From Euglena gracilis (Eukaryota > Euglenida > Euglenophyceae > Euglenales), in NCBI GenBank assembly GCA_039621445.1, contig CP154954.1:53642155-53706154 (forward strand): a DNA stretch of 64,000 nucleotides, given 5' to 3'. The position numbers and the translations under genes were made by a program. Numbering within the stretch: position 1 is the stretch's first letter; each line of letters opens with the position of its first letter. The notes below the pieces were generated by a model. It searched no databases. It was not told the DNA's origin and saw nothing but the letters and a program-made list of their open reading frames with translations. Below, piece by piece: positions 9,675 to 20,644 of this stretch.

Positions 9675-10768
9675 CTAAAATGCTTTGGGCGCCAAGTCTT
9701 TGATAATGGGCCGTAAAAAGCCTCCACCCCCCCACTGGCAATTTTCACAATTTTCTGGACAGAATGGCCCTTTTTTTTGATTAAGCCAACCCCTGCCCCT
9801 CTGGTGGAGTGGGCCCCCCCCCCCCGGGGGGGGGGGGGGGTACGCCATGTTGGGATAAAAATCTTTAGTTATTGAAGCAATTGTGTCAGCACTTATGGCT
9901 TTGAAGGGGGGTTTTAGTGAAATCAGTAGGGGACCCCCAGGCTTTACGTTAAATCGGGTTGCAGCCACATTAAGCCATCATTAAATGAAAAGGACTTATC
10001 TGTTGGCACTTTGGAAGTGAAACAACTCTCTCCCATTTATGGAATTTCTGGCCTTTACGCTTAATTTTAATGTAGGGCGCCTTGCCCAACACACTGGTTG
10101 TTCGTTTGATTCTCTCCAGATCAGAAGATCGATATAAACAGAGAATTCTGGATCAAAAAATAAGCTGTGTGCGCAACGTGCATATATCAGAGCCAGCCCC
10201 AGGATGATGGGGAGGGGATCCCAAAAAGCTCGATATTTTTCCAGATTTTGATTCCAAAGCCTCTTGCAAGGGGCCAACTTGGTGTGGAATCTCAAACCAC
10301 CAAACCCAGCAATTTAAAGCATAGGCATTACGTGGCTGGGCCTTGGAAAACTGAAATAACTGCACTAAAGCGTCAGCCACTTGGTCAGTTGTGACTTCAG
10401 GGGGGTGGGGAGTATCGCCATTTTGTCCAAAATCACCCATAATAATGAAAAGGAACTCTGATGACGCTTTAAGCTGGGGTTTCTCCCCAGGTAATCGTCA
10501 ATGGATTTATTCTGTATTTGTTTCCCCTCCGATATTTTCCTGAGAAAAACATGCAAAGGAGGTGCCCCCTGTGGGTGGCATTTTCTCCCCCCTGCAATTG
10601 GTGAACATACCCTTGTAGGGGGTGATTTTCAGGCAGGGGGTTCCTGGTACTTTCATCTTTTTTAATTGGGGCCACGATGTGGCTGAATCCAAAAAGGGGG
10701 TGACCATCAAAACTTTGGTATGGGGAAACATTTTCAATCGTGGGATAAATTTCTGAATGACTGACCAA
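9675..10768 (-). pseudogene. Tyrosine recombinase remnant of DIRS element b
   Basis: Pieces in several frames align in order with the recombinase of element a: LGRNPSLKRHQSSFSLLWVI (10365-10556), VADALVQLFQFSKAQPRNAY, LWNQNLEKYRAFWDPLPI (9996-10295) and ALAPIISVHNQASQG. In this copy the HxxR segment near 9800 is scrambled by G/C-run errors. In the second copy AHSTRGAGVGLLKKLGL and TAHYQRLGA are readable at 38645-38937. Confidence 0.8.
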
Positions 10769-11153
10769 GGAGGGTTTTCATAAAGTCCCCCTCCAGGGGA
10801 CATTGGAGGGCATCAACTGCCCTGGCATCCCAGTGGGGCCATCTGGCTACAAAATTGGGTAGTTTTTTGTTGCCTGTGGAGGCAAATAAATCTGTTTCCA
10901 AATTTATGAAATCTTTGAACTGCTGCCTTAGCCATTGAAAGAGCTTGGGCTCCAGTGAGTAATCCCTCCTGTCTGACTCCCAACTGCTTATTGGGTCTGC
11001 TAAGCGTTGCTGTGCAGGAACCCATTTCACTTGTAGAAAAAGTCTTTTGAAAAAGTCTTTTCTGCCCCCGCCCCCTTTTGTCAGGAAATAATAAATTATC
11101 TGATTGTCCACTGAAAGGGACACCGTTTCCCCTGGCCTGCTTAGACTTTTCAC
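10507..11153 (-). pseudogene. RNase H and methyltransferase-like remnant of DIRS element b
   Basis: RNase H pieces SLSVDNQIIYYFLTKGG and QRLADPISSWESD, then INLETDLFASTGNKKLPN and LYENPPWSVIQKFIPRL. NPPW of the methyltransferase-like domain is kept even in this decayed copy, which suggests that constraint on it persisted in the family. Confidence 0.75.
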
Positions 11154-11174
11154 TGTGCTGATGGCTGCATGTAA

Positions 11175-12240
11175 TTATTTTACATTTATATGTAAAATTG
11201 AGCTTTCTCTCCAAAACTTCTGGACAATTTCTCCAGTGTGAACGTCAAACCCCCCCCAGGCATGGGTGCTGCTGTGTGAGTGTAACTCCCTTGTTGCCTT
11301 TCGGGGGAAAGGCCTCCCCCTGAGGTGTCTAGCAGATTTTTTATTTCCCTCAAATGGGCTTTTATGTCCTGTGAAATGGAATGCTTTGAGTCCCATGGGG
11401 CTGCAGATTTTTTGACCAAAAAAATTGTTAGGGAATCTGTGAAAGCCCTTACCTTATTTGGCCCAAAATGGCAGCCAACTGCCTTTTCGACATGAAATAT
11501 TTTTTCACTATTTTTCCCAGCTCCTTTTTTATTGTTTTGGCCTTTTGGGGGAGAATTTTTAACTTTCCTTCTTGGAAACTCAACTGGAAGCCCAAGTGGT
11601 TTACCACCTGTGTGGGCACCAAGGTTGACTTTTTGATGTTTATTATGAACCCCGAATCGATTAGGTCTCTGACCACACTGTTTAAGTGGTTTTGCAATGT
11701 ACTTTGGGTGCGGGCAACCAATAAAATGTCGTCCAGGTAAACGAAAACCTGGATTCCTTTTTTCCTCCAACGTTTTTTGAACGTCTTCATGACTTACATA
11801 AAAATTTGTGGCATCACATTCAGGCCAAAACAGCCTGCCTGGAATTCCCAGGTTTGCCCCCCCACATGATGCCTTAGAAAGAGTTTAGGGCTGTATTCAC
11901 TGGATTGTGAAAATATGCGTCCTTCAGGTCGATTTTGGCCGCCCAGTTGCCTTTCTCCAAAACCGGTAAAATGTTTTGAATGTGATCAAATTTGAAGGCT
12001 TTCACAATTTTGGTTTATTTCCCTGCAGTCGCTTATGAACCTCCGCTTCGTTTGCCCCCTTCTGGCTTTGATATTAGGAACGAGGGAATTAGGTGTTGGG
12101 TTCCTGAATCCTGAACCCTCTTTATGGACCCAAATTTTTCGTAATCCAACAGGATTTTTCTGCCTGTTTCAGGTCAGGATGGCTCTGGTTTTAGGATATG
12201 TGGATAATTTTGGGTGTTTGACCCAAGGGTGGTGAATGCC
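11175..12240 (-). pseudogene. Reverse transcriptase remnant of DIRS element b
   Basis: The fragment VFVYLDDILLVARTQ has its YLDD at 11728-11739, followed by VVNHLGFQLSFQEG and MSKRQLAAILGQIR. Upstream RT motifs near 11900-12100 are present but broken. The RNase H start HSHSSTHAWGGFDVHTGE lies at about 11240. Confidence 0.8.
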
Positions 12241-12282
12241 ATCTCTTATGAGTTGGCAGAATGCTGGGGGGGGGGGCATTTT

Positions 12283-13469
12283 TCAGCCACCATTTTGACT
12301 TTTTTGCAGTCTCCGATGCAAGGGGGTGTCCTCCCACTTTTCCTCCATGTAATTTATATCCCTGATCAATTCATTTTCTTGTATATGGGTTGTGGCTGTG
12401 GGACATTTCACAACCCTCATTTCCCCAGGGGTTTGATCTTTTCCAGAATGCAATCGATGGGGGGTTGTGCACGCACTCACCCTCTCTCTCACAGACTCTC
12501 TGGTCCTCCATCTTGTCATTCGGGTTGTCTGGTGACATACCATAGGGGGGCCCTTCAGGGTCCCCCCCCCTTGATTTCCCCTTCCATGGGAATAAAGAAT
12601 TGATCTGGGGGGTTGACCCCCTTTTCCTCCTTTGCCATCTCTGGGGCATCTTCCTGGAGCTGCTCGAATTGATTGATATAATGAGGTTGGCACCTTAGCT
12701 TCTGGGGGGCCATTTCTGGACCACCCTTTTGGCCTCCATGGACCTGTGAGTTCTGGCCGCCTTGGCCCTGAAGATAATGGCCTCCATGGCCCTGCACTCT
12801 TTGGGCTCCATGGCCGTGCAAAAGAAAATGATTCGAATTATGGCCTCGTTGGACATGATCTCTTCTCCCTGGGGCTGAGCTTGACGTTGGTCTCCAGCTC
12901 CACTTGAAATCAGGGGGGGCTACTGTGCCCCCCCCTTCTTCCTCCTGGGAGGGGTAGTGGTGTTAAAAAATCTGGGGGGATTTGGCAGACCTTTTCTGCC
13001 CCTTCCTGAAGGGAATTTCTTTTTGAATTGGCCACCCTGGCCACCACCTTGGCCTTGATTCCATTTTCTTCACCTCTGTTCAAATTGTGTTCTTGCGGCT
13101 GGGCGTTGTTGTGGGGATGTCTTTGGAATCCTGTGGTCTTCTTTTGTCCCATCTTGCTTGATTGGGTCCCAATGCCCAGGCGTTTCTGCTGGGCTGGGGG
13201 TTCCTTCTTCTTCTTGTCTTTCTGGCCACTGTGGTCCACAGACCGTGGCCGTCACTGGGTAGGGGTGTTTTCTGGGAAATGTTTGATGAAGGGACCTGGG
13301 GGGAAGGGACGGCCACGGTTCGCCACGTTTTGTCCGCACCTCCAGGTTCTCCTGCAGCGACTGCTGCTCCAGGTAGTTCACGTGGAGTGTTTGATTCCAA
13401 TTCATTCTCCACTGCATTGTTCATTGAGGTAAGATTCGAAATTGATACTTGGCTTGTCAATTGACACAC
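12283..13469 (-). pseudogene. Gag-like remnant of DIRS element b
   Basis: N-terminal part ADKTWRTVAVPSPQ and LWTTVARKTRR (13080-13469) parallels element a. GHGG/GQGG repeats recur at 12555-12821 (VQGHGGHYLQGQGGQNSQ). This shared pattern identifies the conserved Gag frame. Several frameshifts separate the parts. Confidence 0.65.
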
Positions 13470-13701
13470 TCGTCAGGTTCGTGTCTTTCTGGATTTTCTT
13501 ATTCTGTTGACTTCTCCGCTTGGTTCTTCTTCGTTCGAGACTCTGTTCCTTTCTTCTGGGTGTCGAAAGGCAAATTAAGACTCAGCCAACTCCGGCGAAA
13601 AAAACGCACTAAGAAGGGACTCCTATCCCAGCGCAATACACACAACACCGCCGTCGAGCAAGGCATGGCCTCACAACTGCAAGGTACGGAGCCGGAGGTG
13701 T

Positions 13702-13836
13702 GACAATGTCTTTTTTGTTCGCCCTCGGTGTCCCTTCCTCCCTGGTCGGATTGCCTCGAGAGAGTACAGGACGTGGAACTTTCAAAAATATTTTTAAATT
13801 TTTGTTCTGGTTCAACCCAGTTCATACAAATTTCTT
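13702..13836. other. Inverted DIRS left-end fragment and spacer
   Basis: 13717-13775 (gttcgccctcggtgtccc to cctcgagagagtac) is the complement of a DIRS left end, lying between element b and element c. The remainder to 13836 is unassigned AT-rich sequence. Confidence 0.55.
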
Positions 13837-14793
13837 GTACTCCCTCGGGGCAAACCGACAAGGGAGGAAGGGACACCAAGCGCGAAGCACAAAGACCTTG
13901 TGAGGCCATGCATTGCTCGCCGGCGGTTTGTTTTGTGGATTGTGACGCGTTGGGTAAGGCGTTGCAGCTTAAGTTCCGCTTGGCCGGAGTTGGCTGCACT
14001 GTCTCCGACGGGGCAACCATAGCGCTGCTTCTTGCCTTTGGGGGTCTCCCCCACCCCCTCTGCCCCTCCTGGCTCCAATTCCCTGCTGACCGAGGGCTTT
14101 TGAAGAAAATTTTTCTTTTACGGGTGAGGGGTCGGGCTCATAAGGTCTTTGTGCTTCGCCCTCGGTGAACTTTCCGCCCTTGTCGGTTTGCCTCGAGGGA
14201 GTGCGAGATACCTCGGGCTCCGCACTTTTACCTTGTGAGGCCTGATTGTGCACAGACATTAGTGTTTCAGGGCATTTTTCAGGGCACCTTGGGCACAAAG
14301 TCGTTGACAATGGGCTGTAAAGGCCTCCACCCCCCTCCACTGGCAAATTTCACACACTTCTTGGGCCGAAAGGCCCAATTTTTTGAGTAATCCAACCCCT
14401 TCTCCTCTGGTGGAATGGGCCCCCAACACCTGGGGCGGTACACCTTGCTTTTCCAAAAATATCTGGTAATTGAAGCAATTGTGTCTGCACTTATGGCTCT
14501 ATAGGGGGGTTTTTGGTGAAGTCACGAGGGGGCCCCCAGGTCTCACGTATAAACGTGTGTCAGCCACATAACACATCATTAAATGAAAGGGGCTTCTTTG
14601 TGGAAACTGGGGAATGGACACCATTTTTTCCCACTTGTGAAATTGCTGGCCTTTATGCTGAATTTTGATGTAGGGTGTCCTACCCAAAACACTTGTGATT
14701 CTTTTGACTTGTGCCAAGTCTGAGCATCTGTATAAACAGAGGATTTGTAAGCAAAACATAAGCTGTGTACGCAATGTACAAATATCAGTGGGC
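13837..14793 (-). mobile_element. DIRS-type retrotransposon, element c (3' fragment)
   Basis: A third relative in the same orientation. Left end gtactccctcggggcaaacc, internal complementary region about 14128-14245, then the recombinase C-terminal half. Similarity to elements a and b stops abruptly after atatcagtgggc at 14793, where unrelated sequence starts. The missing part was either displaced by an insertion or deleted. Confidence 0.85.
14259..14785 (-). pseudogene. Tyrosine recombinase C-terminal part, DIRS element c
   Basis: Reads TQLMFCLQILCLYRCSDLAQ (Arg of the catalytic set), then SPFHLMMCYVADTRLYVRPG and GAHSTRGEGVGLLKKLGL (HxxR). GVEAFTAHCQRLCAQG has Cys where the catalytic Tyr should be. 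The middle is frameshifted. It is inactive by the Tyr to Cys change and by truncation. Confidence 0.8.
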
Positions 14794-15581
14794 TTCTACT
14801 TAAGGTTTCCTCCCGCAAAGCCCGAGGGGGGAGTAACAATAAAATTTGTTTCCCTTTCCCCTTTTGATTGCAAAGCACAAAGGCAAAGAGAATTGTCGGG
14901 ACCGCAGTCCCTTATATGAAAGTGACTTTTGCTCCTTCGAGCTTCGTAAAAGAAAGAATAATACTCTCTATTCAAAAGGGACTTCGCCCGCAGATTCTTA
15001 AAGAGAATTGCAAAGCACAAAGCCCTGTAACATTGAATTAGGAACCAGTTACTTTCGCTAAGCTTTCGCTAGCTCTGAGACTCTCCTCTTGTCTTATGAT
15101 TAACCATAGTACAGTGTACATTCCGGCCGTAGCCAGATTGTAGGCCGTAGCCCATTGTGTCTGGTACACAGTGCCATGGCAGAACGGCTTCCTGGTACAC
15201 ATCCCCCTTCCGTTGCTCTGCCCGTTTTCCCTTCTGGACCAGGCCAGTCGGGATGCCAGGCACAGTCCCAGGTTTAAGGAGACGGTACCAGGATACCATG
15301 TTCTGGTTCCCAATTACGGTTACCTTGTTTGGAGCACAAAGCGCAAAAGAATTCTGGCGCGCATGCTGTGCTTTGTGGGTCTTCTTAATTGACACCGTAG
15401 TGTATTGTAGTCTTGAATCTTCGCGATCAACGTGTCGTCGACCAACTGAAGGCGATTCCGTCACAGGGTCTTGAAACGGCGTTGAAGGCGATGATGAAAT
15501 GTGTATTCACGCTCAAGACTTCGCTCATTATGTGGGACTACGCCCATTTCAGCCGTAGCTGCTTGTACGAAGAAGGAAACC
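14794..15581. other. Terminal-type noncoding region of the unknown block
   Basis: Starts where DIRS element c is cut. It contains a hairpin gggac-cgca-gtccc (14898-14911), the word aagctttcgctagctctgag (about 15060-15080) and two copies of ggccgtagcc starting at 15125 and 15143, the second running into cattgtgt. The same motif types recur in the same plus-strand order at 28170-28289, which suggests diverged LTR or subterminal sequences. A minus-strand frame at 15069-15464 is open but not convincing. Confidence 0.4.
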
Positions 15582-16214
15582 TCAGCGTTTGTGTGTTTCC
15601 TTGAAGTATTCACCCATGTTTGAGTCTTCTACCAAGGTCAACACCGTTGGACGTAAGTATATGGTATCCTTGTCAGGATCAACCATGTTGATCCTTGGGA
15701 TAACCCAACTTTTGACTTCTTGGATTTCTTTGGGGATTTCGGTTTTGAGCGTTTTAGCTCGCTCGTGGATGTAAAGCTGCAAATTTTCCCAGAAAACTCT
15801 CGGAAAAGTTGCAGGCCATATGTAATAGTTCCATCTTGGATGATTTGCTGGTACCTGTGGTGGCATCCTAGGCAGAGCGTTGACATCAACGCTGTGCGTG
15901 CGGGATGCACAGGCACAGTGGGTCACGTGTGGTTGAAGAATGGTGCCAACCCATTCTGAATAATGTTTGTAACCGTGTCGTTCTGGTGGGTAGTCATGTA
16001 GTAACCATCGTTGTGCGGTTTCAGAAATCGTTGAAGGCTTTGTGAACAGTGGGTAAATGACTCGTTTCCGGTCGTCATCGTTAAACAGTAGGGGCAATCG
16101 CCCTTTTGTGCATTCCACAGCAAGTCTGATTCCGCCGGAATCAGTTTGGAACTCAAAGGCGATTCCGCCACGGTCAAAAGCTTCAGCTTTCTTGAAGCTT
16201 TTTTGTTGGTACAT
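15582..16214 (-). CDS. Unknown protein, 210 aa, in the decayed block
   Basis: Open from MYQQKSFKKAEAF to a stop after YFKETHKR. Contains GGIAFEFQTDSGGIRLAVE, a His/Cys-rich patch PHVTHCACASRTH and a Trp/aromatic patch YYIWPATFPRVFWENLQLY. It is soluble-looking and mixed alpha/beta in composition. The second copy is one residue longer (a tct repeat). It continues the zinc-finger-like frame to its right after a one-base shift, so the two may be one gene. Not recognised. Confidence 0.55.
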   Translation of the reverse strand: MYQQKSFKKAEAFDRGGIAFEFQTDSGGIRLAVECTKGRLPLLFNDDDRKRVIYPLFTKPSTISETAQRWLLHDYPPERHGYKHYSEWVGTILQPHVTHCACASRTHSVDVNALPRMPPQVPANHPRWNYYIWPATFPRVFWENLQLYIHERAKTLKTEIPKEIQEVKSWVIPRINMVDPDKDTIYLRPTVLTLVEDSNMGEYFKETHKR

Positions 16215-16229
16215 CTGACGTTTTGTTTT

Positions 16230-17044
16230 GTAAAAATTTTAGGAAATTTTCCAAAACGTCCTCGTTTCCGGGTTTGATATTTCCGCCATCTGAAGGCAAC
16301 CAAATGTCTGCCCGTAGGCAGTTGACACAGAAAACTAGTACGTCACGGTCTCTGTCTTCTTCCGATTACCGGAAGTTGTTCAACTGTCTCCAGGCAAGGA
16401 GGCAATCACCGCAAATCAGGGCGGCTGTGTTTGGAACGAACTCATTGTGGTTAAACGTTTTTCGTTTGTTGTCTGCATAACAGACAAGCACAGCTGGCAT
16501 GCTGTTACGGATGTTGTGGCAAACAGTACAGAGCCAGGTTGTTTGGTCATTCTGCCTATTGTCAGACAGGAATGTTTCCCCAAGGCTTTGGGCAAACAAT
16601 CTTGGCGACTTGGCATTGTAGAATCGCCAAACATGCCGAACATAATAATTCCATTTCCTGTCTTTGAAGAACAGTGGTGTAATCCACTTTTTCCCGGTCA
16701 CTTCGGTATATGTTGGCGCTGGTGTGGTAGCAGCTGGGGTCTTCGCCAGCTTTCCTGATTTGCTGCCACTCCCAGGTGGAGGTGTTTTTTGGCTCGTTGT
16801 GTTGTTCAGCAGGTTTGCATGGTTCTGCAGTCTTCGGTTTAGCCTTATGCTTACTGCCCTTTTCTTTCCGCTGTGGCCGAAGGGGGCGTTCTGCAGGGGA
16901 CTTTGGAGCACGTCTGACGGTTGGTGTAGTGGTAGATGGTACGTCAGGTGCCGTTACCACCTGTTCAGCTGTGTGCACCACTACGGGTGTTGTGTCATGG
17001 GGTGGCGTTGTTTCGACCGTGGACGATTCGGTTGTTGTCACCAC
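16230..17044 (-). pseudogene. Thr/Pro-rich protein with three CxxC pairs, broken
   Basis: N-terminal part (MVTTTESSTVETTPP onward) is low complexity and then basic. After a frameshift near 16760 it reads KKWITPLFFKDRKWNYYVRH. Then come WLCTVCHNIRN, ICGDCLLAWRQLNNFR, an in-frame TAA, and in the same frame VLVFCVNCLRADIWLPSDGG. The three CxxC pairs suggest a zinc-binding module. The TAA is present in both assembled copies, so it is probably real. Function unknown. Confidence 0.5.
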
Positions 17045-17382
17045 TACGGGTTTTTGGACAGTAGGTTGTACGACAGTAGTAGATCTGGCCGCGTCTGCTG
17101 CCAGTTCTGTATTCGAATCCGGAGCTTCCTGTGTGGGTTGTTATGGAAGTCCCGTATCACGGGGACTTCGCGTTGATGAGGAATACCTCGATCGCACCAT
17201 TGCGACCATTGAGGCCACGCCACTTCGGACGCTTCCCAGGACGCGTTCTGCTGCCAGCCCGACTTCGGGGGGTATGAGTATGAAGTCATCCGGGTCCGGA
17301 TTCCGGCGACTGTGAATGCCGAATGGAAGTTCACGTTGTATTTTTTGAGTCTAGTCACGTAGTGCGATTATATCTTCGTCAA

Positions 17383-17889
17383 TTACTTTTCGTCCACTTT
17401 GCGCAGGTGCGGAGTGGGTGTAATTGTGCCTGTCGAAGGCGCTTCGGCCATTGTCGAATCTGCAGGCACTTCGGCCATTGTGAATTCTGTACGCGCGTTA
17501 GGTTCCGTGTCTGGTAATGGTGTTTGTGGTCGTGCCTGAGCAGGCATTGTAGCTGGCACTTCGGCCCTTACAGCGTGTTGTACGTCACCTTCCCCGCGGT
17601 CGGAGTCCGCAGACGCGGAGGAGACGGAGCGTGTGCTTTGTTCGTTGTATGTCGCTTCTTCCATTCACTCATCTCTGGATGAACCAGAAGATGAAACGGA
17701 CGAGTAGTCCGAGGAATGTACCGGAGTAAGTTCCACAGGCATTGTAGGTGTAGGTGGAGGTTGTGGCAAACGTTCTTCCGAACGTTTGCTTGCAAACTTC
17801 GCTGCTCTCTTGGCTGTTGTCGTTGTGGATGACGCAGCCGTTGTAGGTTCTTGTTCAGCTGCAGACTTCGCTGCTTCCGACTCCGCCAA
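17383..17889 (-). pseudogene. Ser/Thr/Ala/Pro-rich low-complexity frame
   Basis: One frame starting MAESEAAKSAAEQEPTTAAS, interrupted by a single TGA after SSSGSSRDE and continuing MEEATYNEQSTRSVSSAS to RKVDEK. Probably a disordered linker or the N-terminal part of the gene to its left. Not recognisable by family. Confidence 0.4.
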
Positions 17890-17931
17890 CTGGGGTTAAG
17901 CAATTATACGGGGTCGTAGACAAAAGTTTTG

Positions 17932-19150
17932 TCATCCGATGAATCCCGAACCGAGAGGAAGCCAGTCCAGTATCGGGATGGCTAACCCATCCTTATTTGT
18001 ACGTTTGCTCTTGAAAGATGGGGCAAAGTCCTGTCCTCGGAGGGTTTCGCCGAACAGGCGTTTCAGGCATTTACGTTTTCCATTTTTGTCCCACTCTGGT
18101 GGAAGAGGCAGGTATTCTTGTGGAAGCGGTTGTCCTGCATTGAACAAATTGTAATTTTCCAATGCATAGCATACCTATGCTCTCCATTGGAAGGTCTGCA
18201 TATGCAGGAGCTCTTGTCGGTGGTTTCGTCTGGCGTAACCAACTTCCCGAACTTCCGTGGGATTGTGGCAGATGTGTCCGAGTAGTCTTCGTTATTTTTG
18301 GGCCTCTGCTCATTCGTGTTGGTGGGGCTGGGCCCTTTGTGCGTTTGGGTGGTCGGTTGTCCGACCGCGCACTCCAAAGCCCCAGAAGACCAGGGGGAAC
18401 TTGTGGTGGCAGTGGGTGCCCCAAAGGACGAATTTTTGCGGGTATGTCAGGAAGATTTGGTAGTTGTAGCAAAAGAGTTCATGTGTCACCAAGTGTATAT
18501 CCTTTGGAAGTGGTAATTCTTCCCATTGTATGCCTTGTAGTCCGATTTGTCGGATATTGTCGAACATTGACTTAAGTGCTTCAAGGGATGATTCACATCC
18601 GTATTGTAGTTTTGGACGTGGCAGGTAATGTCCTTTGCTGGCGGGGATTGCGAATTAACCGAAGTTCATGCAATGAAATCCGAGCCAGAAAAGTAGTTGC
18701 CAGAAACCCGGCAACTTGTCGATGCCATCCTTGCCTTCGTAACAGGAAATTGTACCATTGAATAAAAAGCCTCGTGCTTTTTCCTTGTACAGTTTGACTA
18801 TGTGTCGGTGTATTTCCGGAGCAACTACCCAGTGGTGTTGCTCTTCGGAGTATTTCTGCATGATTATGACACATCCGTCTGAAATCCAGAACACATGGTC
18901 AATCATGAATTGTACGTCCAGGTCGTAACCCGGTTGTGAGCCTTCGCTCTTTCCTTTGCCTTTCTGGCCTTTTAGTCCTTTTGCGGCTTCGCGATCTTCC
19001 TCATTCCAGCGGTATGCACCGTATTTCCGGACTGCCCGTGTTTTTCTCTACATGGCAACAGTAACTCCGTTGGTTTAATGTCCAGGTATTTCATCAGAGG
19101 ATACGTTTGGACGTATTTCGTGTTGTATTTAGTATAAGGACCTTTGTACT
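17932..19150 (-). pseudogene. Decayed long unknown protein gene
   Basis: Protein-like segments follow in order: YVQTYPLMKYLDIKPTELLL, KYGAYRWNEEDREAAKGLKG, MIDHVFWISDGCVIIMQKYS, HHWVVAPEIHRHIVKLYKEK, an in-frame TAA after HCMNFG, then FAIPASKGHYLPRPKLQYG, HLVTHELFCYNYQIFLTYPQ, and finally MENYNLFNAGQPLPQEYLPL to WLPLGSGFIG. At least two one-base shifts and one stop break it, and both assembled copies share the stop. It was a globular protein. I recognise no transposase, polymerase or capsid motif. Confidence 0.5.
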
Positions 19151-20336
19151 TTGGGTGTTATCGGCAGGTCATCGCTTCCCTGACGATCCTGCTGCGACTG
19201 CGCACTTTGTAGGGTGGCGTCCAGACGACGACGTTCTGTGCCTGGCGTTGGATGTGTTTGTGGCGTGGTTGCAAACTCCGGTCCACGCGGACGTTTGCGA
19301 ATGTCAACGATGTTAGGCCTTGCTGGGGCTGTCAGGTGTTGTAGAGCATCCCTATAGGTGGCGCGTTGTGCTGGCGACCCGAACCGAGGTTGGCCAGAGA
19401 ACGGTTGTTCAACAGGCCGTTGTGTCTGTCCAGCCGAAGCCGGTTGTAAAGGTGTAGGCGGTCGAGCAGTCGTAACAGGATGTGCACGTAAAGGAATTGT
19501 CGATTGTGACGCCGGTTTCGCACGTGCGGACTGCGCGGCTTGAGCAGGGGGTCCTGTTCTTTTTACGGGTACTGGTTGGGTTGGTTTAGGTTAGTTTGCT
19601 GCTGTTGCAGCGGTTTGTGCAGCCGAAACAGTGTCCACCGTTTGTGGGGTTTGGTACACTGAAACAGGTTGTGATGCAGTCGTAACTGCTTGTACCGGTG
19701 TTGGTTGTGGTGCCGAGTAGGTAGGGCTACTGGCGGAACAGGATATATCGCTGAAGCGGCTTGCTCCATTGGACCAGGTGGATGTGGTGGGGCATTAACA
19801 CGCAAAATTTCGGGTAGTGCCCAGGTTGGTATATCCAAAATTTTGAAGTGTGGTCCAATCCAATCTATAATCACTCCCTTTACCTTCATGGCTCCCAAAT
19901 TGTCGAGGAGAACGTATTGTTCGCCTTTTTTTGTAAGTGAAATCTCAAGATTGTGGTACTTGTTCATTGTGAGTTGTGTTCTACGGGACGCAGGGGGTTT
20001 TCTCCGACAACCCGTATCGCTGTCGGTTCCGGCAGCGGTACGGCAGGGGTTGTTGGTGGTTGTGGTTGAGGTTGTACCGGTTGTGGTGGTTGGTGTAGTT
20101 GAAGTTGTCCGTCTGTTTCCATGGTATGCTCCGGCCCAGGTTCTGCCTTGTATACTCGTCATAAGTCTCTTCGGCCATTTTTGGCAGTGTATTGTTCGTC
20201 GTATGCCTCTTCGGCCGCCCATTTCGTATTGTGTTGGCACACCAGCTTCCCAGTTCCGGGCAGGCGGCATGTGTGGGGGAGAAGTAAAACGTTGTTGTGG
20301 TAAGTATATTGGTTCTAGCATTTGGACATCGCCCAT
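19151..20336 (-). pseudogene. Pro/Gln/Thr-rich unknown protein with a small globular core
   Basis: Starts MGDVQMLEPIYLPQQRF. An acidic repeat AEEAYDEQYT / AEETYDEYT is readable in another frame. The most protein-like part is KYHNLEISLTKKGEQYVLLD to VIIDWIGPHFKILDIPTWAL, after which it is Pro/Gln rich to about 19563. From there a Pro/Ala-rich frame (RAHPVTTARPPTPLQPASAG) runs on towards 19160. Short frameshifts differ between the copies near 20183. Possibly one long gene with the one to its left. Confidence 0.45.
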
Positions 20337-20374
20337 CTCCTTTCCGTGAGTCCAGGAGTATAGCGACGCATGTG

Positions 20375-20644
20375 TTACGCGTAAGCACCCACAGGGTGCA
20401 CTCCACGGAGCACAGGCGGGACCAGGACACCCAGGTCTCTGATGGTTACATTGTCTGGAAATCCGGATTCTCCGGGTTGGAAGAAGATTCTACCCGCTAT
20501 CGTACTCTGGGACCACATGTCCCAGGTGGCGATAGGTTTGTTGGCGATAGCAAGCAATTGTCGAAAGTACGAATCCCACATCCCTCGGATGAAGGGATCC
20601 GGCCTGTCTTCTGCGCTCATTTGCAGGGCGTTGCGTATTGTATC
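20375..20644 (-). CDS. C-terminal part of an unknown protein split by the nested chromovirus
   Basis: Reads NALQMSAEDRPDPFIRGMWD, LLAIANKPIATWDMWSQSTI and GESGFPDNVTIRDLGVL to a stop after PVGAYA. The other half lies at 27422 and beyond, on the far side of the nested element, in the same phase at the 5-bp target duplication. It looks like a compact globular domain. Gag/capsid-like by position is only a guess. Confidence 0.55.
   Translation of the reverse strand, partial: DTIRNALQMSAEDRPDPFIRGMWDSYFRQLLAIANKPIATWDMWSQSTIAGRIFFQPGESGFPDNVTIRDLGVLVPPVLRGVHPVGAYA
20640..20644. repeat. Target-site duplication, left (GTATC)
   Basis: GTATC immediately outside the left LTR, matching GTATC at 27417-27421. 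Five bases is the usual length for Ty3/gypsy integration. Confidence 0.9.

Larger units (their letters stand above)
9241..13701 (-). mobile_element. DIRS-type retrotransposon, element b (decayed)
   Basis: Same orientation, length and gene order as element a but clearly diverged. Left end gtactccctcgaggaaaacc at 9241, internal complementary region about 9530-9640, right end gccaactccggcg at 13588 to ggaggtg. All domains are recognisable, and none is in one uninterrupted frame. It is a separate family member, not a recent duplicate of a. Confidence 0.9.

Noticed and set aside
10390-13390. Plus-strand hydrophobic ORFs (for example 13028-13432) as membrane proteins
   Set aside because: They are antisense to the DIRS Gag frame, and their hydrophobicity comes from complementing Gln/Pro/Arg-rich codons.
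14794-15581. The minus-strand ORF at 15069-15464 as a gene
   Set aside because: It overlaps the hairpin/repeat cluster proposed as a terminal region and shows no motif or conserved composition.
16664-17315. Plus-strand Cys/Val/Phe-rich ORFs in the unknown block
   Set aside because: Antisense to the Thr/Pro-rich and CxxC frames on the minus strand, which have better protein composition.
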